From NCBI RefSeq assembly GCF_004116265.1, contig NZ_QOUX01000001.1, positions 248,001 through 312,000 on the forward strand: a DNA stretch of 64,000 nt, given 5' to 3'. The DNA comes from Anaerobacillus alkaliphilus (GTDB taxonomy: Bacteria; Bacillota; Bacilli; Bacillales; Anaerobacillaceae). Below are positions 7,797 to 17,023 of the stretch, in pieces (position 1 is the stretch's first letter; each line of letters opens with the position of its first letter). The translations under genes were made by a program, and so were the position numbers. The notes beneath the pieces were generated by a model, which was not told the origin of the DNA, ran no database searches, and saw only the letters and a list, made by a program, of their open reading frames with translations.

Positions 7797-8444
7797 TTGA
7801 CTCCAATTAAAGCTTGCATATTTGATTTAGATGGTGTCATTGTTGACACGGCAAAATTTCATTATTTAGCTTGGCAAAGACTTGCTCGTGAATTAGGATT
7901 TGACTTTAGTGAGGAAGATAATGAAAGGCTAAAAGGTGTTAGTCGGATGGACTCACTCAATATTTTACTTGAGATTGGCGGAGTTGAATTAGAAGACACC
8001 AAGAAAGAAGAGTTAGCTAATAAAAAAAATGATTGGTACGTTGAGTTAATTACACATATGGATAAGAGCGAAATATTACCCGGAACAACAGAGTTCTTGA
8101 CGTTACTTAAAGAAGCAGACATTAAAATATCACTAGGGTCTGCGAGTAAAAATGCGAAAATGATTTTAGAAAAAATCGGATTACTCCACATGTTTGATGC
8201 AATCATTGATGGTACAGATATTTCAAAGGCAAAACCTGACCCGGAAGTGTTTTTACTAGGGGCAAAGGCATTAAACGTTGAACCGAGTGAATGCGTTGTT
8301 TTTGAAGATGCGGTATCAGGAGTGGAAGCAGCAATAAGTGCTGGGATGTATGTCATTGGAGTTGGGTCAAAGGAAACTCTCCACAGAGCAAACGATGTGG
8401 TACAGTCATTGGCAGAAATGACATTAGACAGGTTAGCAAAGTAA
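7797..8444 (+). CDS. pgmB: Beta-phosphoglucomutase
   Basis: A 215-residue HAD-superfamily enzyme with TTG start behind AAAGGGGG. Motif I is DLDGVIVDTAKFHYLAW, whose two Asp are the nucleophile and acid/base, and the ending is typical of beta-phosphoglucomutase rather than other HADs. Motif II is SLGSASKNA and the metal-binding motif is VFEDAVSGVEAA. It converts beta-D-glucose-1-phosphate to glucose-6-phosphate. The downstream GH65 phosphorylase at 8520 produces exactly that substrate, so the two form a maltose-degrading pair, 75 bp apart and probably cotranscribed. No sugar transporter is next to them. Confidence 0.93.
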   Translation: MTPIKACIFDLDGVIVDTAKFHYLAWQRLARELGFDFSEEDNERLKGVSRMDSLNILLEIGGVELEDTKKEELANKKNDWYVELITHMDKSEILPGTTEFLTLLKEADIKISLGSASKNAKMILEKIGLLHMFDAIIDGTDISKAKPDPEVFLLGAKALNVEPSECVVFEDAVSGVEAAISAGMYVIGVGSKETLHRANDVVQSLAEMTLDRLAK

Positions 8445-8519
8445 CTAGCCTTTATTTTAACACTAAATGCGCAAACGGTTGCCTTATTAAGAGATTACTA
8501 GAAGGGGAAGGAAGAAATT

Positions 8520-10826
8520 ATGAAACAATATTTAAAGTTTGACGAGTGGTCAATTATTGAAGAAGGGTTTGACCCAGAAAACCATGAAGTCTCTGAAAGT
8601 ATTTTCAGTATCGGAAATGGTCATATGGGGCAAAGAGCTAACTTTGAAGAGGATTACACAGGAAAATCACTTCAAGGCAGTTATATGGCTGGTGTTTATT
8701 ACCCTGATAAAACGCGGGTAGGTTGGTGGAAAAACGGCTATCCGGAATATTTTGCGAAAGTATTAAACTCGACGAATTGGATTGGATTAAAGCTAGAAAT
8801 CGACGGTGAAAACTTAGATCTAGCGAAAGTCCCAGTTCGAGAGTTTGTCCGTACTTTAAATATGAAGGAAGGCTTTCTAGAGCGATCATTTATTGCTAGC
8901 CTTCCAGGTGGAAAAGAAGTTCAAATCAATGCGAAACGCTTTGTCAGTATCGTTGACAAAGAAATCGGAGCAATTCGCTATTCCATTACACCAGTAAACT
9001 TTGACGGTGAATTGAAAGTTACATCATACTTAGATGCCGATGTGAAAAATAAAGATGCTAACTATGATGAAAAGTTCTGGGACGAAGTAACGAAAGAAGT
9101 AACAACAAATACTGCGTCAGTAACAGTAATAACGAAAAAGACGGAGTATGTTCTTTGCTCAACTATGAAGACAGAACTTGTTCACGATGGTCTAAAAGTG
9201 GCGTTTTCACCAGAAGTAAGTGAAAAGGAAAAATATGTTGCACATACGTTTGCACATTCCCTTGTTAAAGGAAAAGAAACGGTTATTTATAAATTTGCTG
9301 CTAACGTAACTTCTCGCGATCACGAAGCATCTACTCTATCTACTGTTGCAATGGACAGACTTCAAGGTGCTTTAGCAAAAGGCTTTGAGAAGATGCTAGT
9401 TGAACAGGCAGAGGCATGGGGAGAAAAGTGGAAAGAAAGTGACATCGTCATTGAAGGTGATGTTTCAGCTCAACAAGGTATTCGCTTTAATATCTTCCAG
9501 CTGAATCAAACGTACACTGGTGAAGATGATCGTTTAAATATTGGGCCAAAAGGATTTACTGGAGAGAAATACGGTGGTAGTACATACTGGGACACTGAAG
9601 CATATTGCTTACCGTTCTACTTAAGTACTGCAGATCCAAAGATCTCAAGAAATTTACTTGTTTATCGCTACAAACACCTACAAAAAGCGATCGAAAATGC
9701 AGAGAAGTTAGGATTTACTGATGGAGCTGCTCTTTATCCGATGGTAACAATGAACGGAGAAGAATCTCACAATGAGTGGGAAATTACGTTTGAAGAAATT
9801 CACCGTAATGGGGCAATTGCTTACGGGATTTATAACTATGTGAACTACACAGGGGATAAGTCTTACCTAGGTGAATACGGACTAGATGTATTAGTGGGTA
9901 TTTCAAGGTTTTGGGCGCAACGTGTCAACTATGTACCAGCCAAAGATCAATACATGATGTTAGGTGTTACTGGGCCAAACGAATATGAAAATAACGTAAA
10001 TAACAACTGGTATACAAATCGTATTGCTTCTTGGACATTAGAATACACATTATCTGCGATGGATTACTTGAAGGATACAGATAAAGCAAGGTATGACGAA
10101 CTTCAAAGTAAACTTACCTTCACGGACGAAGAAACTTCTAAGTGGGTGGATATAATTGAGAAAATGTACTATCCATACGATGAAGAACTGGGTGTATTCT
10201 TACAGCAAGATGGTTTCTTAGATAAAGAATTGATTGCTGTAAAAGATTTAGATTCAAAACATTTACCATTAAACCAAAAATGGTCGTGGGATCGTATCCT
10301 TCGTTCTTGCTTCATTAAGCAGGCAGACGTGTTACAAGGAATTTATTTCTTAAACGATGAGTTTGATATGGAAACGAAGAAAAAGAACTTTGACTTCTAT
10401 GAGCCAATGACCGTTCATGAATCTTCTTTATCTCCGTGTGTTCACTCTATTTTAGCTTGTGAATTAGGTTATAAAGACAAAGCATACGAAATGTACTTAC
10501 GAACAGCTCGTCTTGATTTAGATAATTATAATAACGATACAGAGGATGGATGTCATACGACAAGTATGGCTGGAACTTGGATGAGTGTTGTTCAAGGGTT
10601 TGGTGGATTAAAAGTACGAAATGATCAACTAATCTTAAATCCATTTATCCCTGGTGAGTGGAATTCGTTCTCGTTTAAAGTGGTATTTAGAGACGCATTG
10701 TTAAACATTAAGGTTACGGCAGATACAATAAGTATTACGAATGAGACTGCAGCAACAACACCTGTTATCATTCACGGCACGAAATATACTGTAAATGGAA
10801 ATGATACATTGTCAGTTCAATATTAA
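8520..10826 (+). CDS. Maltose phosphorylase (GH65)
   Basis: A 768-residue glycoside hydrolase family 65 phosphorylase, about the family's usual 750-780 length. The (alpha/alpha)6 catalytic domain shows GGSTYWDTEAYCLPFYLST and GVTGPNEYENNVNNNWYTN, in which Glu488 sits at the general-acid position. The N-terminal beta-sandwich begins WSIIEEGFDPENHEVSESIF. These enzymes phosphorolyse maltose to glucose plus beta-glucose-1-phosphate in the cytoplasm. Pairing with beta-phosphoglucomutase favours maltose, though trehalose, nigerose or kojibiose specificity cannot be excluded from sequence by eye. A strong terminator follows. Confidence 0.9.
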   Translation: MKQYLKFDEWSIIEEGFDPENHEVSESIFSIGNGHMGQRANFEEDYTGKSLQGSYMAGVYYPDKTRVGWWKNGYPEYFAKVLNSTNWIGLKLEIDGENLDLAKVPVREFVRTLNMKEGFLERSFIASLPGGKEVQINAKRFVSIVDKEIGAIRYSITPVNFDGELKVTSYLDADVKNKDANYDEKFWDEVTKEVTTNTASVTVITKKTEYVLCSTMKTELVHDGLKVAFSPEVSEKEKYVAHTFAHSLVKGKETVIYKFAANVTSRDHEASTLSTVAMDRLQGALAKGFEKMLVEQAEAWGEKWKESDIVIEGDVSAQQGIRFNIFQLNQTYTGEDDRLNIGPKGFTGEKYGGSTYWDTEAYCLPFYLSTADPKISRNLLVYRYKHLQKAIENAEKLGFTDGAALYPMVTMNGEESHNEWEITFEEIHRNGAIAYGIYNYVNYTGDKSYLGEYGLDVLVGISRFWAQRVNYVPAKDQYMMLGVTGPNEYENNVNNNWYTNRIASWTLEYTLSAMDYLKDTDKARYDELQSKLTFTDEETSKWVDIIEKMYYPYDEELGVFLQQDGFLDKELIAVKDLDSKHLPLNQKWSWDRILRSCFIKQADVLQGIYFLNDEFDMETKKKNFDFYEPMTVHESSLSPCVHSILACELGYKDKAYEMYLRTARLDLDNYNNDTEDGCHTTSMAGTWMSVVQGFGGLKVRNDQLILNPFIPGEWNSFSFKVVFRDALLNIKVTADTISITNETAATTPVIIHGTKYTVNGNDTLSVQY

Positions 10827-10837
10827 AAACTAAAACA

Positions 10838-10868
10838 AAAGCGTTTCTCAAAATGAGAAACGCTTTTT
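10838..10868 (+). terminator. Terminator of the maltose phosphorylase operon
   Basis: AAAGCGTTTCTCA/TGAGAAACGCTTTTT hairpin with T run. Confidence 0.93.
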
Positions 10869-11014
10869 GAATGTTTTTGCAACGTAACGCTTAAAATCGT
10901 TAAAGTCCAAATGCTCAAATGTAACCGGTTGTTAGGTTTTTTGCAAGAAAATTAATAACTAGCATAAAGATTGGTTTAGAGCAGCGCGGGGTTAAAGGAG
11001 ATAAGTAATACTTA

Positions 11015-11230
11015 TTACTGTAGAGTTAGTTCAGGTGTTAATTCCTCGAAGTAAAACTCTGGTTTTGTGGCTCCTCTAAGCATTAATTCTTTCACTAACG
11101 ATTTATATTGCCAAATAGTTAACTGGTTATTTACATAACAGAGAGTGGCATAATCTAATAGTTGGTTTACATTGACGGGTTTATCGTTTTTATCTAGGAT
11201 ATATTTTTCAATAAGCATTTTAACGATCAT
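11015..11230 (-). CDS. yppF: YppF-family small protein
   Basis: Start chosen at the ATG at 11230, five bases after AGGAGG; a longer reading would place the ribosome binding site inside the gene. The 71 residues read MIVKMLIEKYILDKNDKPVN, then VNQLLDYATLCYVNNQLTIW and QYKSLVKELMLRGATKPEFY. The NQLLDYAxxxYVNxxLTIxxYKxLVKELxxxGA pattern matches YppF of Bacillus, a conserved cytosolic protein of unknown role. It stands alone on the minus strand. Confidence 0.75.
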   Translation of the reverse strand: MIVKMLIEKYILDKNDKPVNVNQLLDYATLCYVNNQLTIWQYKSLVKELMLRGATKPEFYFEELTPELTLQ

Positions 11231-11440
11231 AGGCGTCCTCCTGACAAACATGTATTTTCGTTTTCTACAGTTATCTTAGCATGTAAACAGGCATTTTTAT
11301 TTGTTTAGAATTTTTTAACTTCAGACATTTTCTTACAATTTATGAGTGGAAATTACACGAATTTGGTTAATTATGGAACGAGAAGTGGTTTATTTCGAAT
11401 ATATTGAGAGGTTTTAGAGAAATTTGCAGGATTTTCTTTT

Positions 11441-11468
11441 AAAAAAAGAGTCAGCCTTATGCTGACTC
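11441..11468 (-). terminator. Terminator of the polysaccharide deacetylase gene
   Basis: Minus-strand stem GAGTCAGC/GCTGACTC with a five-base loop and seven Ts. Confidence 0.92.
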
Positions 11469-11475
11469 GTGTCTT

Positions 11476-12438
11476 TTATGAATGAACAATGTGTTTATTT
11501 ATAATCCCCCGCTTTTTCATTTCTTCTATTTCTTCTTCTGTTATATCGCGAAATGTCCGGAACGTATAACCGTTTTTTTCGTAGTAATCAATAACTTCTG
11601 GAAGTATTTCTACGGTTGCTTTGTTGGGATTGATATCGTGAAACAATGCAACAACAAAATTGTTATCAGTAGAACCCTGTTTTACTTGTTCTAGCATTTT
11701 GTTTGGTTGTTTCGAAATGGAGGTGGCGTCTCCTGAAATGACATTCCAATCTATATAGCTAAATCCTCGATTCCTTAAATCGGTAGTTAAATTGGTCATA
11801 AACTGTTTGCCGCCATATTTATATGAGCTTTGATTAGACGAACCACCGGGAAAGCGAAAGATAGGAGGTGCTTTAAAACCTAGGATCGTTTGATAAGCAT
11901 TTTCTACCTTTTCGTAATCTTGATAAAACGTATCAAAGCTGGAATAAATTGAATATTTGTGAGAATATGAATGTGTAAGAACCATATGGCCATTTTCGTA
12001 GGTTTTCTTTACAATGTCGGGGTATTGCTCCATCATTTGACCTATTGTAAAGAAAGTAGCTTTGACGTTCTTCTGATTTAGAATGTCAAGGACTTGATTT
12101 GTTAATGGTGAGGGTCCGTCATCAAATGTTAAAAATACTTTTTTTTCTTGATGTGTTTGAGCTTTTTGTCTCAATTCCTGGAGTTCAGTTTCTAATTTTT
12201 CGATCTTTTCCTTGAGTTGATCCACCTGTTCTTTATGTAGGGTGATCTCATGATCTTTTTGTGCTTTCAGCTCTTGTTCTAGTTCGAGAGAATGGATCTT
12301 TAGTTTTTCTTCTAGCGTGCTTATACGTTCACTCGCTGACTTTAATTGTGAAGCAGAATGATTTATACCGATAAAATAAGCAGTGAAGACGAAAATGGTG
12401 GATAAAGCAAGAAAACCGAACAACCATTTTTGTTTCAT
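11476..12438 (-). CDS. Membrane-anchored polysaccharide deacetylase
   Basis: A 320-residue protein. Residues 5-26 are a signal-anchor, and about 30-95 a heptad-rich coiled coil. Residues about 98-300 form the NodB domain of carbohydrate esterase family 4: motif 1 TFDDGPS (metal Asp pair), motif 2 HSYSH (metal His pair), motif 3 RFPGGSSNQ and motif 4 DWNVISGD, then LFHD. All expected catalytic and metal residues appear present. It should act outside the membrane, removing acetyl groups from peptidoglycan sugars or another wall glycan. The coiled coil may hold the domain away from the membrane or allow oligomerisation. It is monocistronic with its own terminator. Confidence 0.9.
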   Translation of the reverse strand: MKQKWLFGFLALSTIFVFTAYFIGINHSASQLKSASERISTLEEKLKIHSLELEQELKAQKDHEITLHKEQVDQLKEKIEKLETELQELRQKAQTHQEKKVFLTFDDGPSPLTNQVLDILNQKNVKATFFTIGQMMEQYPDIVKKTYENGHMVLTHSYSHKYSIYSSFDTFYQDYEKVENAYQTILGFKAPPIFRFPGGSSNQSSYKYGGKQFMTNLTTDLRNRGFSYIDWNVISGDATSISKQPNKMLEQVKQGSTDNNFVVALFHDINPNKATVEILPEVIDYYEKNGYTFRTFRDITEEEIEEMKKRGIINKHIVHS

Positions 12439-12543
12439 TTCTAACGCCTCCCTTCATCTCATGTTATGATCTGACCTTCTTTATTTTGGACCGTTTTCCA
12501 TAATACATGTCGTAAAAAATTTAGTAAAAAATGGAGGTTATTT

Positions 12544-12714
12544 ATGGATTGGACAATGATTTTACTAATCATCCTTGGAATATTTTTATTCATAAAAGTA
12601 ATAAGTAAACTCGTAAGGATACTAATAGGGGTAGCTTTAATTGCAGTGATCGCATATTTTGTTTTATCAATGGATATAGCGATGGTTATGTTTGAAGTGT
12701 TAAGGGAACTTTAA
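12544..12714 (+). CDS. Small two-span membrane protein (56 aa)
   Basis: ATG behind TGGAGG; the 56-residue product reads MDWTMILLIILGIFLFIKVI then SKLVRILIGVALIAVIAYFV. Two hydrophobic segments (about 4-19 and 26-43) are separated by a short basic turn. It lies 47 bp upstream of fumC on the same strand and may be cotranscribed. I do not recognise the family; the ribosome binding site and hydrophobic pattern support it. Confidence 0.65.
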   Translation: MDWTMILLIILGIFLFIKVISKLVRILIGVALIAVIAYFVLSMDIAMVMFEVLREL

Positions 12715-12761
12715 TAACGGTTATCACCTTGAGGTGAATTTATGTTAGGAGGGTCTTTATT

Positions 12762-14150
12762 TTGTCTTATCGAGTCGAGAAAGATACATTAGGAGAAGTA
12801 AAGGTTCCAGCAGATCGCTGGTGGGGGGCGCAAACGGAGCGGAGTCGTCAAAACTTTAAAATTGGAATAGAAAAAATGCCAAATGAAGTCATAGATGCAT
12901 TTTTAATTTTGAAGAAAGCAGCGGCTATAAGTAACGAAAGATTAGGAAATTTACCAAGTGAAAAGGCAAAAGCCATTGTTCAGGCGATTGATGAGATTAG
13001 AAGTTCGAAAAGCTTTGATCATTTTCCTTTAGTTGTATGGCAAACAGGAAGTGGCACACAATCAAATATGAATGTCAATGAGGTAATTGCTTTTAAAGCA
13101 AACGAGTATTTAGCTCAAAAAAACAGCTCTACGGTCATTCATCCTAATGATGATGTCAACAAATCGCAAAGCTCAAATGATACATTTCCAACAGCTATGC
13201 ACATTGCTGCGTTAGTAAAAGTTGAGGATGAATTACTAAAGAGTGTTTCAAATTTTAAAACAACATTACATGAGAAGGTATCGCAATTTCAAGACATCAT
13301 TAAAATAGGTCGCACTCATTTACAGGACGCTACGCCACTTACTCTAGGTCAAGAAATTAGTGGCTGGCTGAGAATGATAGAGAAAACTGAACATATGGTA
13401 AAAGAAAGTGTTGAACATATACGTGAACTAGCCATCGGTGGAACAGCTGTTGGAACAGGGATTAATGCTCATCCTGATTTTGGCCGTCTAGTTGCGGAAG
13501 AAATTAGTCAAATTACCGGAAAAACGTTTGTTACTGCCAAAAATAAGTTTCATGCACTTACAAGTCATGATGAACTTGTCTATCTTCATGGATCATTAAA
13601 AGCGTTAGCAGCTGACCTAATGAAAATAGCCAATGATGTCCGCTGGTTGGCCAGTGGTCCACGTTCTGGTATTGGAGAAATTTCGATTCCAGCCAATGAG
13701 CCAGGTAGTTCGATCATGCCTGGAAAGGTCAATCCAACTCAAAGTGAAGCGTTAACGATGGTTGCTGTTCAAGTCATGGGGAATGATGCTGCAATCTCTT
13801 TTGCAGCAAGTCAAGGAAACTTTGAATTAAATGTCTTTAAGCCAGTCATTATTTATAACTTTATTCAATCAACAACACTATTAGCTGATGCCGTACAATC
13901 ATTTAATGACAAATGTGCCGTTGGTATAGAAGCAAATCTGCAGGTAATTGAACAGCATGTAACAAATTCACTTATGCTTGTTACGGCACTTAATCCTCAT
14001 ATTGGCTATGAAAAAGCAGCAAAAATCGCGAAAAAGGCGCATGAAGAAGGAATCACATTAAAGGAAGCAGCTATTCAGACTGGATTTTTAACAGAAGAGC
14101 AATATGATAAAATTGTCGATCCTGCAAAAATGGTGGCTCCTAAAGAATAG
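12762..14150 (+). CDS. fumC: Class II fumarate hydratase
   Basis: A 462-residue cytoplasmic enzyme of the TCA cycle, interconverting fumarate and malate. TTG start behind TTAGGAGGG. The fumarase/aspartase signature [11 protein letters not shown] is present near residue 315-325, and [32 protein letters not shown] and [11 protein letters not shown] correspond to the other substrate loops. The KxNxVGTGIN-type loop distinguishes fumarase from aspartase. Length is that of the family. It is followed directly by a terminator. Confidence 0.96.
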   Translation: MSYRVEKDTLGEVKVPADRWWGAQTERSRQNFKIGIEKMPNEVIDAFLILKKAAAISNERLGNLPSEKAKAIVQAIDEIRSSKSFDHFPLVVWQTGSGTQSNMNVNEVIAFKANEYLAQKNSSTVIHPNDDVNKSQSSNDTFPTAMHIAALVKVEDELLKSVSNFKTTLHEKVSQFQDIIKIGRTHLQDATPLTLGQEISGWLRMIEKTEHMVKESVEHIRELAIGGTAVGTGINAHPDFGRLVAEEISQITGKTFVTAKNKFHALTSHDELVYLHGSLKALAADLMKIANDVRWLASGPRSGIGEISIPANEPGSSIMPGKVNPTQSEALTMVAVQVMGNDAAISFAASQGNFELNVFKPVIIYNFIQSTTLLADAVQSFNDKCAVGIEANLQVIEQHVTNSLMLVTALNPHIGYEKAAKIAKKAHEEGITLKEAAIQTGFLTEEQYDKIVDPAKMVAPKE

Positions 14151-14158
14151 TTGAAATT

Positions 14159-14185
14159 AAAATCACCCAACTCTAGGGTGATTTT
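14159..14185 (+). terminator. Terminator of fumC
   Basis: AAAATCACCC/GGGTGATTTT stem with a seven-base loop. Confidence 0.85.
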
Positions 14186-14340
14186 ATTGTTAGCAATAAT
14201 ATTTCAGCATTTCTAAAGAGGAATTTGCACAACTAGTACCGAAATTACAAAGACAAATGTAAAAGAGGGTTATCAAAACTATTCATTAAGAGACTAACAC
14301 ATCACAACTTATCAGGAAACTAGGGGAGAGTGGGAGACGT

Positions 14341-15264
14341 ATGAAAATTATTGATACACATTGTGACGCTTTATTAAAGCTTTGGGAAGACAAAAACCGG
14401 TCGTATACCGACAGTCCAGAAATCGAAACAAATTTTCAACGTTTGCAACAAGGTGGAGTAAAAGGTCAACTGTATGCCATTTTTATCGATCCTGACAGCC
14501 CTTTTGATCAAAAATATCAGCTTGCCTTAGAGCAGATTGACCTATTTCATAGCGAGGTCGTTGGTAAGCACCAACAGATCAAGAAAATTGTGAATTGGGC
14601 GGATTTTGATCTGTTAGAAGAAGGTGAAATTGGCGCTGTCTTAACTCTTGAGGGTGCAGATGCTTTTGGAAATGATCTAAATAAGCTCATGCACTTTTAT
14701 GACTTAGGGGTAAAATCACTCGGTTTAACTTGGAATAATGCGAATTTAGTTGCTGATGGTGTTGGCGAAAGCCGTGGTGCTGGTTTAACAGACTTTGGGA
14801 AAGAGGTTGTTAGGCTAAATAACGAGCGTAAAGTTTTGACCGATGTTTCGCACTTGAGTGTGAAAGGATTTTGGGATGTGATGGAGTTAGCTGACTATCC
14901 GATTGCGACACATTCAAATTCAATTACACTGTGTAACCATCGTAGGAATTTATCTGATGAACAAGCAAAAGCTATGTTTGAAAATCATGGGCTTGTTGGC
15001 ATCGTTTTTAACCCTCCGTTTTTAACTGAAACGGGAACAGCTTCTATTACTGATATCATCAGACATATTGAACACTTCTGTTCACTTGGTGGTGAAACAC
15101 AGATTTGCTTAGGTTCTGATTTTGATGGGATTTCTCAGTTTGTTGAAGGGTTAGAGGATGCATCAAAGTATCAACAATTAACAAACGAATTGTTAAAACA
15201 CTATAGTGAAGACCAAGTGGCAGGTTTTGCTCATCAGAACTTTTTGAGGTTTATACCGCGCTAA
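14341..15264 (+). CDS. Membrane-dipeptidase family (M19) metallopeptidase
   Basis: A 307-residue TIM-barrel amidohydrolase of family M19 (renal dipeptidase type). The N-terminal metal motif DTHCDAL (His7, Asp9), the bridging Glu in VLTLEGADAF, the His residues in LTDVSHLS and ATHSNS, and GSDFDGI near the C-terminus are all present. Family members hydrolyse dipeptides including L,D forms; the bacterial substrate here is unknown. There is no signal peptide, so it is cytoplasmic. ATG follows GGGGAGAG. No obvious operon partner. Confidence 0.9.
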   Translation: MKIIDTHCDALLKLWEDKNRSYTDSPEIETNFQRLQQGGVKGQLYAIFIDPDSPFDQKYQLALEQIDLFHSEVVGKHQQIKKIVNWADFDLLEEGEIGAVLTLEGADAFGNDLNKLMHFYDLGVKSLGLTWNNANLVADGVGESRGAGLTDFGKEVVRLNNERKVLTDVSHLSVKGFWDVMELADYPIATHSNSITLCNHRRNLSDEQAKAMFENHGLVGIVFNPPFLTETGTASITDIIRHIEHFCSLGGETQICLGSDFDGISQFVEGLEDASKYQQLTNELLKHYSEDQVAGFAHQNFLRFIPR

Positions 15265-15361
15265 TTCCTTGCTTGGTAAAATTTTTCTTACTACTCATTT
15301 TCATTGATTTTAACTATGCTATAATAGTAATGGGAATGTGATGAAGCAAGGTGGTGTAAAG

Positions 15362-16162
15362 ATGGTTTTACGCTTTGAAAAATGGTTTAAAGCAATTCAA
15401 ATCCGTCGCTCAAGAAGAACGTATGTAACAAAACAAATTGAATCTGATAGTAAAGAAGTATTAACAGACATGATCGTTGAATTAAATCAACGCTACACTG
15501 GGGTAAAAGTAGTTTTTGTTGAAAAAGCTCCAGATGCTGTCTTTGTTGGTGCAGTTGGTCCGTACGGAAAAATTACTGGTGCTCCTGCCTACTTAGCGTT
15601 AGTTATTGATACAGATGAAAACTTTAATTATGAAAAGGCCGGGTTTATTGGGCAAGCATGTGTGTTAGAAGCAACCTTGCATGGGCTCTCCTCGTGCTGG
15701 GTTGGGGGCTACTTTAATAAAGTTATAGCGGCAGAAGAGGTTGGAATTAACGAAAATGAAAGAGTAGTTGCAGTTATTCCAATCGGTTATGCTAGAAAGA
15801 ATTTAAGCCTAACCGAAAAGATGATGAACCAGGTGGGTGATTATCACAAAAGGAAATCCGTCGAGGATATTTCCGAAGGTTTAGCCCAAGAACAATGGCC
15901 GGACTGGGTAGGTTCAGTCGTTAAATCTGCTAGCTTGTCACCTTCTGCTTATAATCGTCAATCCATACATTTTGTTGTCGGCGAGGATGGGGAAACGATC
16001 ACGTTAAGGATTACCAATCCTAGTGAAGAAACAAATGTACCAAAAGGAATTGATCGCGGGATAGCAATGCTACATACTGAAGTTGCAACGAACCACTTAA
16101 ATATTCCCGGTGCTTGGCACTATGACAAAGAAGCGAATGTAGTCGCTTTTCAAAAATCCTAA
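15362..16162 (+). CDS. Nitroreductase-family protein (TM1586-like)
   Basis: Start chosen at the ATG at 15362 because AAGGTGG lies 8 bp before it; upstream ATGs at 15338 and 15341 lack a site. The 266 residues show two half-domains: AIQIRRSRRTYVTKQIESDS near the start and WVGSVVKSASLSPSAYNRQS near residue 180, the FMN-phosphate-type patterns of a fused, duplicated nitroreductase. IGQACVLEATLHGLSSCWVG fits the central helix. Members are FMN-dependent NAD(P)H oxidoreductases; the substrate is unknown. Confidence 0.8.
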   Translation: MVLRFEKWFKAIQIRRSRRTYVTKQIESDSKEVLTDMIVELNQRYTGVKVVFVEKAPDAVFVGAVGPYGKITGAPAYLALVIDTDENFNYEKAGFIGQACVLEATLHGLSSCWVGGYFNKVIAAEEVGINENERVVAVIPIGYARKNLSLTEKMMNQVGDYHKRKSVEDISEGLAQEQWPDWVGSVVKSASLSPSAYNRQSIHFVVGEDGETITLRITNPSEETNVPKGIDRGIAMLHTEVATNHLNIPGAWHYDKEANVVAFQKS

Positions 16163-16175
16163 TAAACACTCTCAC

Positions 16176-16213
16176 AAAAAGACTGTAGACGAAAAAACAT
16201 CTACAGTCTTTTT
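16176..16213 (+). terminator. Terminator of the nitroreductase gene
   Basis: AAAAAGACTGTAG/CTACAGTCTTTTT hairpin. Confidence 0.92.
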
Positions 16214-16234
16214 CTATCTAGAGGAGGAATTCAG

Positions 16235-16444
16235 TTGAAAAATAAAATTGCAAAAACACTTTTTATCATCGGTGTATTAACAATCATAGTGGGTGGCGTT
16301 GTCGGTATTTATTTAATGATGACCGATTTTACTGGAGTGATGTTTTTTATTAGTTCGGTAGTAAGTGGAATATTCGTCATTGGCTTTTCTGAAATTATTA
16401 AACTTCTTGACGAGATTAACTCAAAACTCGAAAAAACAAAGTAG
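16235..16444 (+). CDS. Small two-span membrane protein (69 aa)
   Basis: TTG start behind GAGGAGG. Residues about 7-27 and 34-53 are hydrophobic spans (TLFIIGVLTIIVGGVVGIYL and MFFISSVVSGIFVIGFSEII), followed by a charged cytoplasmic tail DEINSKLEKTK. It begins 21 bp after the nitroreductase terminator and ends exactly where the convergent DUF1722 gene ends. Family not recognised. Confidence 0.7.
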   Translation: MKNKIAKTLFIIGVLTIIVGGVVGIYLMMTDFTGVMFFISSVVSGIFVIGFSEIIKLLDEINSKLEKTK

Positions 16445-16924
16445 TTACTCTTCTACATAATGATTTTCGGTTAGGTGATATGTCTCTTTTTTCAAGGTTA
16501 CTTCATTCCAAAGTAACTCTGAATAAAGGATCGTAGAGTTTTTTAAATAAGGTTGATCATATCTCTCTAAAAGCTGAATAAGATAGCTGAGTGTTTCGTT
16601 AATTTCTAACGGAGGCTCATCAAATTCGGTTTGAGTAATATCCTTGACCTTTGCTAATAAGGTAAAAAACAGTTGTTTCTCATCTGTTGAGGCAGTCTTT
16701 TTAAAATAGCCCCAAAGATGTTCTAATGTATTGATCATTCCTTTCGTTGTATAAGGATTTTCTCTAGTAGCTTTAATATATAAGTAAATTTTAAGATAAT
16801 CCTCAGTAGACGTTGTCTGTTTAAATAAGGTTTTAACATGCGAATAATGCTGATAACCTTTGGCCATGACATCGTATTTATTTTTAGCCCAAAGCTTCTC
16901 TGTTGTAATCTTGATCTTTTTCAT
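16445..16924 (-). CDS. Stand-alone DUF1722 (YbgA-type) protein
   Basis: Start chosen at the ATG behind TAGGAG at 16924; a longer frame has no site. The 159 residues run KLWAKNKYDVMAKGYQHYSH and continue with MINTLEHLWGYFKKTASTDE, matching the DUF1722 pattern (NKYxxMAxxxxHYxxxxxLF ... NxLxHLxGYFKKxxSxxEK). The gene directly upstream and divergent, at 17024, carries the same domain fused to DUF523. Biochemical function of DUF1722 is not established. Divergence from a common 99-bp promoter region suggests shared regulation. Confidence 0.75.
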   Translation of the reverse strand: MKKIKITTEKLWAKNKYDVMAKGYQHYSHVKTLFKQTTSTEDYLKIYLYIKATRENPYTTKGMINTLEHLWGYFKKTASTDEKQLFFTLLAKVKDITQTEFDEPPLEINETLSYLIQLLERYDQPYLKNSTILYSELLWNEVTLKKETYHLTENHYVEE

Positions 16925-17023
16925 AGAATGAACTCCTAAAGGACATAATGTTGATATGTGTAGTGTTATTATTATAATACTTATTTGTTCAAAATAGGAA
17001 ACCTTAAACAAGTGGGGGAAACC

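Noticed and set aside
7862-8356. 164-codon frame antisense to pgmB
   Set aside because: No ribosome binding site and Ser/Phe-rich composition typical of an antisense shadow.
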